This document shows, piece after piece, positions 6,062 through 8,454 of a DNA stretch of 8,454 bases; positions within the stretch are counted from its first letter, which is position 1; each line of letters begins with the position of its first letter. Source of the stretch: Clostridia bacterium (GTDB lineage Bacteria; Bacillota; Clostridia; Christensenellales; Borkfalkiaceae); the NCBI GenBank assembly GCA_017452305.1, contig JAFTMQ010000048.1, positions 1 to 8,454 of the forward strand. Reading direction: 5' to 3'. The notes below the pieces were generated by a model. The model had not been told where the DNA came from. It was given only the letters and a program-made list of their open reading frames with translations, and ran no database searches. The position numbers and the translations under genes were made by a program.

Positions 6062-7330
6062 ATGCGTTTAATTACAAATTTAACGAGAGCGTGGCTAACG
6101 CGAACCACAAAGCCGTTTACCTTTAAAAACGAATACGACGAAAAACTGCCCTATGCCGATTGCGAGCAGTTGGGCTTGTACGTACATATCCCTTTTTGTA
6201 AAAAAATTTGTCCGTTTTGCCCCTATGGTAAGGTTGTGTATGAGGAAAAAGTGTGCGAGGAATACCTGCAACGGTTGATAGAGGAAATCCGTTTGGTGGG
6301 GGCGCAGTACTTGGAAAAAACGGGCGAAAAAAAGCGGACGACGAGCTTGTATTTCGGCGGCGGCACACCCGCTTTGGCGGCGCACAGAATAAAGGATATC
6401 ATAGAGGTTTTGCACGAATACTTCATTATCACAGAGGGGATTGGTGTGGAATTGCACCCCGACAACGTGCGGACGGACGTTTTGCAAACGTTAAAGGATG
6501 CGGGGGTTACGAAAATTAGCATCGGCGTGCAATCCTTTCAAGAAAAATTTCAAAACGCGCTTGAAAGGAAGAAGGTAGAAGTTGAGCAAATGACGGCGGC
6601 GTTAAGGGTAGTACCGTTTGAGACGGTGTCGATGGATTTCATTTTTGCCTTGCCGAAGCAGACGTTTGCGGACTTAAAAGCGGATATTGATATGGCGTTT
6701 GCGTGCGGCGCGAACCACGTCGCGATGTATCCGTTTATTGATTTTACCTTCACGGAAAGCCAAGTGCCGACGATGAAAAAGAAAGAAAAACGACGTCTTT
6801 TAGACGAAATCACGGTATATTGTCAAGAAAAAGGGTATGAAAGGAACTCGATTTGGACGTTTTCTTCGGAAGAGCAAGCGGGATATTCCTCTATGACAAG
6901 GGATAACTTTTTGGGGTTTGGCTGTTCGGCAACAACGTTATTAAAAGACCAATTCAAAATCAACACCTTTTCCGTAGAAGAATACTGCAAGCGGATTGCA
7001 GAGAAAAAACTGCCCACGTCCTTGACGATCCGTTTCACGAAAAGGCAACGAATGGTATATTATTTATTTTGGACGGCGTATAGCACGCGCGTGCGGGCGG
7101 AAGATTTTGAAAAATTTTTCGGCGTATCCTTAAAAAAGGCATATGGCTTCGAGCTTGCCGTGGCGAAAATGCTTGGATTTATCACAGAAAAGGAAAAGGG
7201 CGTATATGAAATGACGTTGAAAGGCGCGTTTTATTATCATCACTACGAAAATTATTATACGCTCGCCTATATTGATAAAATGTGGGGGATTATGCGCAAG
7301 CAAGCTTTCCCGAAACAAATTAAATTGTAA
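6062..7330 (+). CDS. HemN/HemW-like radical SAM protein of unknown substrate
   Basis: The 422-residue enzyme has the HemN-type barrel: YVHIPFCKKICPFCPYGK (40-57; cluster cysteines C46, C50, C53), FGGGTP (98-103), ELHPDNV (130-136), SIGVQSF (153-159), MDFIFALPKQT (191-201) and NFLGFGCSA (282-290). The last part (about 320-400) looks like the winged-helix-type C-terminal domain of HemN relatives and ends in a hydrophobic and aromatic tail. The HNxxYW haem-binding signature of HemW is absent. In its place is RNSIWTF (261-267), so automatic naming as coproporphyrinogen oxidase or haem chaperone would be unsafe. An N-terminal extension of about 36 residues precedes YVHIPFC. AAGGAGG (6047-6053) lies 8 bases before the ATG. 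It shares a transcript with the upstream radical SAM gene, and the two probably act in one pathway. HemN-like radical SAM methyltransferases are one alternative; nothing here proves that. Confidence 0.9.
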   Translation: MRLITNLTRAWLTRTTKPFTFKNEYDEKLPYADCEQLGLYVHIPFCKKICPFCPYGKVVYEEKVCEEYLQRLIEEIRLVGAQYLEKTGEKKRTTSLYFGGGTPALAAHRIKDIIEVLHEYFIITEGIGVELHPDNVRTDVLQTLKDAGVTKISIGVQSFQEKFQNALERKKVEVEQMTAALRVVPFETVSMDFIFALPKQTFADLKADIDMAFACGANHVAMYPFIDFTFTESQVPTMKKKEKRRLLDEITVYCQEKGYERNSIWTFSSEEQAGYSSMTRDNFLGFGCSATTLLKDQFKINTFSVEEYCKRIAEKKLPTSLTIRFTKRQRMVYYLFWTAYSTRVRAEDFEKFFGVSLKKAYGFELAVAKMLGFITEKEKGVYEMTLKGAFYYHHYENYYTLAYIDKMWGIMRKQAFPKQIKL

Positions 7331-7347
7331 TATTTATACCTCAATTT

Positions 7348-7380
7348 CGCAACAAGGGACTTTCCTTGTTGCGTTTTGTT
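7348..7380 (+). terminator. Intrinsic terminator of the radical SAM operon
   Basis: CGCAACAAGG (7348-7357) pairs perfectly with CCTTGTTGCG (7364-7373) around a 6-base loop and is followed by TTTTGTT. It starts 18 bases after the stop codon. Its 3' arm contains most of the -35 box of the next gene. Confidence 0.85.
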
Positions 7381-7397
7381 ATGGATTATGTTATAAT
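7369..7397 (+). promoter_or_regulatory. Sigma-A promoter of the exonuclease gene, overlapping the terminator
   Basis: TTGCGT (7369-7374), 17 bases and TATAAT (7392-7397), with an extended -10 (TGT), match the serS promoter in form. Transcription would start near 7404, about 25 bases before the ATG at 7429. That rules out the in-frame upstream TTG (7366) and ATG (7381) as starts. Confidence 0.8.
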
Positions 7398-7428
7398 AAG
7401 CTTTGGAAAAACAATCGAGAAGCGAGCT

Positions 7429-8382
7429 ATGAAATATTTATTTTTTGATATCGAATGTTCGGTGGTGTCCAAAAATATGGCGAAGATTTGCGCGTTTGGG
7501 TACTGCTTGACGGACGAACAATTTAATATTATCGAGCAGGAAGATATTTTAATCAACCCGCAAGGCGGTTTTCACCTTACCGATCGTAAGGGTACGCAAG
7601 GGCTCGTTTTGCCGTACGACTATTCCGACTTCAAAAAATATCCCACCTTCCAAGAAAAAGCGGAAAAGATTTACGCGCTGTTACAGGACAAGGACACCTT
7701 GGTAGCGGGGCACGCGACGATGAACGACGTCAAATACCTCAATTTCGAGGCGCACCGTTTCCATCTGCCGTCTTTTGCCTTCGATTTTGCGGATACGCAA
7801 TTCGTGTATATGAACGCGGTGGGTGAGTTTTCCCGTCAATTCGGGTTGGGCGCAATCGCGCAGGAGCTTGGCGTAGAGTTTACGGCGCACCGCGCGGTGG
7901 ACGACGCCTATGCAACGATGAAGGTCGCCGAGGCGATGTGTAAGGCGGCGGGCTTGAACTTTGCACAGCTTTTGGAAAAATATCAAATCACCATGGGCAG
8001 GATTGAGAATTACGAAATCCGCCAAAACACGTCCGTGGCGTTTGTGGAATACAAGCAAGCGCAAGAGCGTAAAAAAGAGGAACGCGAACGCAAAAAAGCG
8101 GAATTTCACGTGTTTGCGGATAGGGAAAAACGCCGCCGCAACAAGGACGGCAAGTTGAAAAACAAGCGCGTTTGCTTTTCGCATCCGTTGGAAATGCAGA
8201 CGGATATGGCAAAAGAGCTGTTGAAAAAAGCGTTTGCGCAAGGTGCGTTTTATTCCTTCCGCGCCGAGGAGTGCGACGTATACGTTTGCTTTGAAACGGA
8301 AAACGGACAGCGCTTAAAGACGGCGGAAGCCGTAAAAGCGAGGGTGTTTACCCCCGACGAATTTAACGCATATTTAGAGTAA
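7429..8382 (+). CDS. DEDDh 3'-5' exonuclease (DnaQ-like) with BRCT-like C-terminus
   Basis: This 317-residue protein should remove nucleotides from 3' ends using two metal ions. The DEDDh residues are D7 and E9 in FFDIEC (Exo I), D100 in GHATMND (94-100, Exo II), and H154 and D159 in HRAVDD (Exo III). Residues 205-245 are highly charged (many K, R and E), probably a helical linker. Residues 246-317 begin KRVCFSHPLE and run through DVYVCFE to VFTPDEFNAYL. This resembles a BRCT domain, known from other DnaQ-like exonuclease fusions, though the usual glycine of the first turn is replaced (FSHPLE). It resembles PolC/epsilon-type exonuclease domains but has no polymerase part, so it is a stand-alone nuclease, perhaps for repair or RNA processing. 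The start is set by the promoter at 7369-7397; GAGAAG (7417-7422) is a modest ribosome site 6 bases upstream of the ATG. Confidence 0.88.
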   Translation: MKYLFFDIECSVVSKNMAKICAFGYCLTDEQFNIIEQEDILINPQGGFHLTDRKGTQGLVLPYDYSDFKKYPTFQEKAEKIYALLQDKDTLVAGHATMNDVKYLNFEAHRFHLPSFAFDFADTQFVYMNAVGEFSRQFGLGAIAQELGVEFTAHRAVDDAYATMKVAEAMCKAAGLNFAQLLEKYQITMGRIENYEIRQNTSVAFVEYKQAQERKKEERERKKAEFHVFADREKRRRNKDGKLKNKRVCFSHPLEMQTDMAKELLKKAFAQGAFYSFRAEECDVYVCFETENGQRLKTAEAVKARVFTPDEFNAYLE

Positions 8383-8383
8383 A

Positions 8384-8454
8384 TGAATTGCAAAACAACG
8401 TTTTGCATTAGGGCGTTCAATATAAGCAATAACGCCGACAAAGTCGGCAATTCA
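8384..8454. repeat. Hairpin-rich element with 8-bp terminal inverted repeats (cut by window end)
   Basis: TGAATTGC (8384-8391) and GCAATTCA (8447-8454) are exact inverted repeats bounding 71 bases. Inside are a stem TGCAAAAC/GTTTTGCA (8389-8396 with 8400-8407), GCCGAC/GTCGGC (8434-8439 with 8443-8448) and GGCGTT/AACGCC (8412-8417 with 8431-8436); the last two exclude each other. It begins right after the exonuclease stop. It may be a MITE-like or REP-like element, or the start of a terminator region whose T-run lies beyond the window. Confidence 0.5.

Noticed and set aside
6060..6074. Similarity of GTATGCGTTTAATTA at the second radical SAM start to the left-edge repeat
   Set aside because: The match is about nine bases plus an AT run and overlaps a start codon; chance is the simplest explanation.
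5136..7330. Identification of the pair as the STM4011/STM4012-type radical SAM genes
   Set aside because: The pairing looks similar, but the first protein has CNLKCKHC with a C-terminal cysteine set rather than the short CPYCPF-type form I recall. I cannot support equivalence.
7366..7428. Earlier starts of the exonuclease (TTG 7366 or ATG 7381)
   Set aside because: Both precede the predicted transcription start near 7404, and the extra residues do not belong to the exonuclease fold.

Overview
The window reads as chromosomal DNA of an anaerobic, moderate-GC member of the Bacillota, most likely a gut-type Clostridia. This is inferred from strong Shine-Dalgarno sites, textbook sigma-A promoters with 17-bp spacers, a seryl-tRNA synthetase of the type I associate with clostridia, and two radical SAM enzymes. 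No taxonomic marker settles the lineage. I see no phage, IS, CRISPR, rRNA or tRNA signal.

Layout, left to right. Positions 1-320 are intergenic, with a perfect 18-bp hairpin, a 21-nt direct repeat pair and a bidirectional hairpin terminator. A minus-strand gene (321-3401) encodes a large P-type ATPase of the CtpE/Exp7-like group with an unusual 140-residue charged N-terminal extension. It diverges from serS (3614-4903, plus strand) across a 212-bp gap holding two clear, non-overlapping promoters. After the serS terminator, a strong promoter followed at once by a tandem 9-bp repeat drives a two-gene operon (5136-7330). The operon encodes a COG0535-type radical SAM protein with a compact cysteine-rich C-terminus and a HemN/HemW-like radical SAM protein that lacks the HemW signature. 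The operon terminator overlaps the promoter of a DEDDh 3'-5' exonuclease with a BRCT-like tail (7429-8382). The right edge carries a hairpin-rich sequence bounded by 8-bp inverted repeats and cut by the window end.

The units look independent: ion transport, translation, an unassigned radical SAM pathway and nucleic-acid processing, each with its own promoter. The part most likely to hold undescribed biology is the radical SAM pair. The two enzymes are co-transcribed, belong to different subfamilies and have no recognisable substrate gene beside them. I cannot assign their product. The rest looks like ordinary housekeeping sequence with some intergenic repeats worth a genome-wide search.
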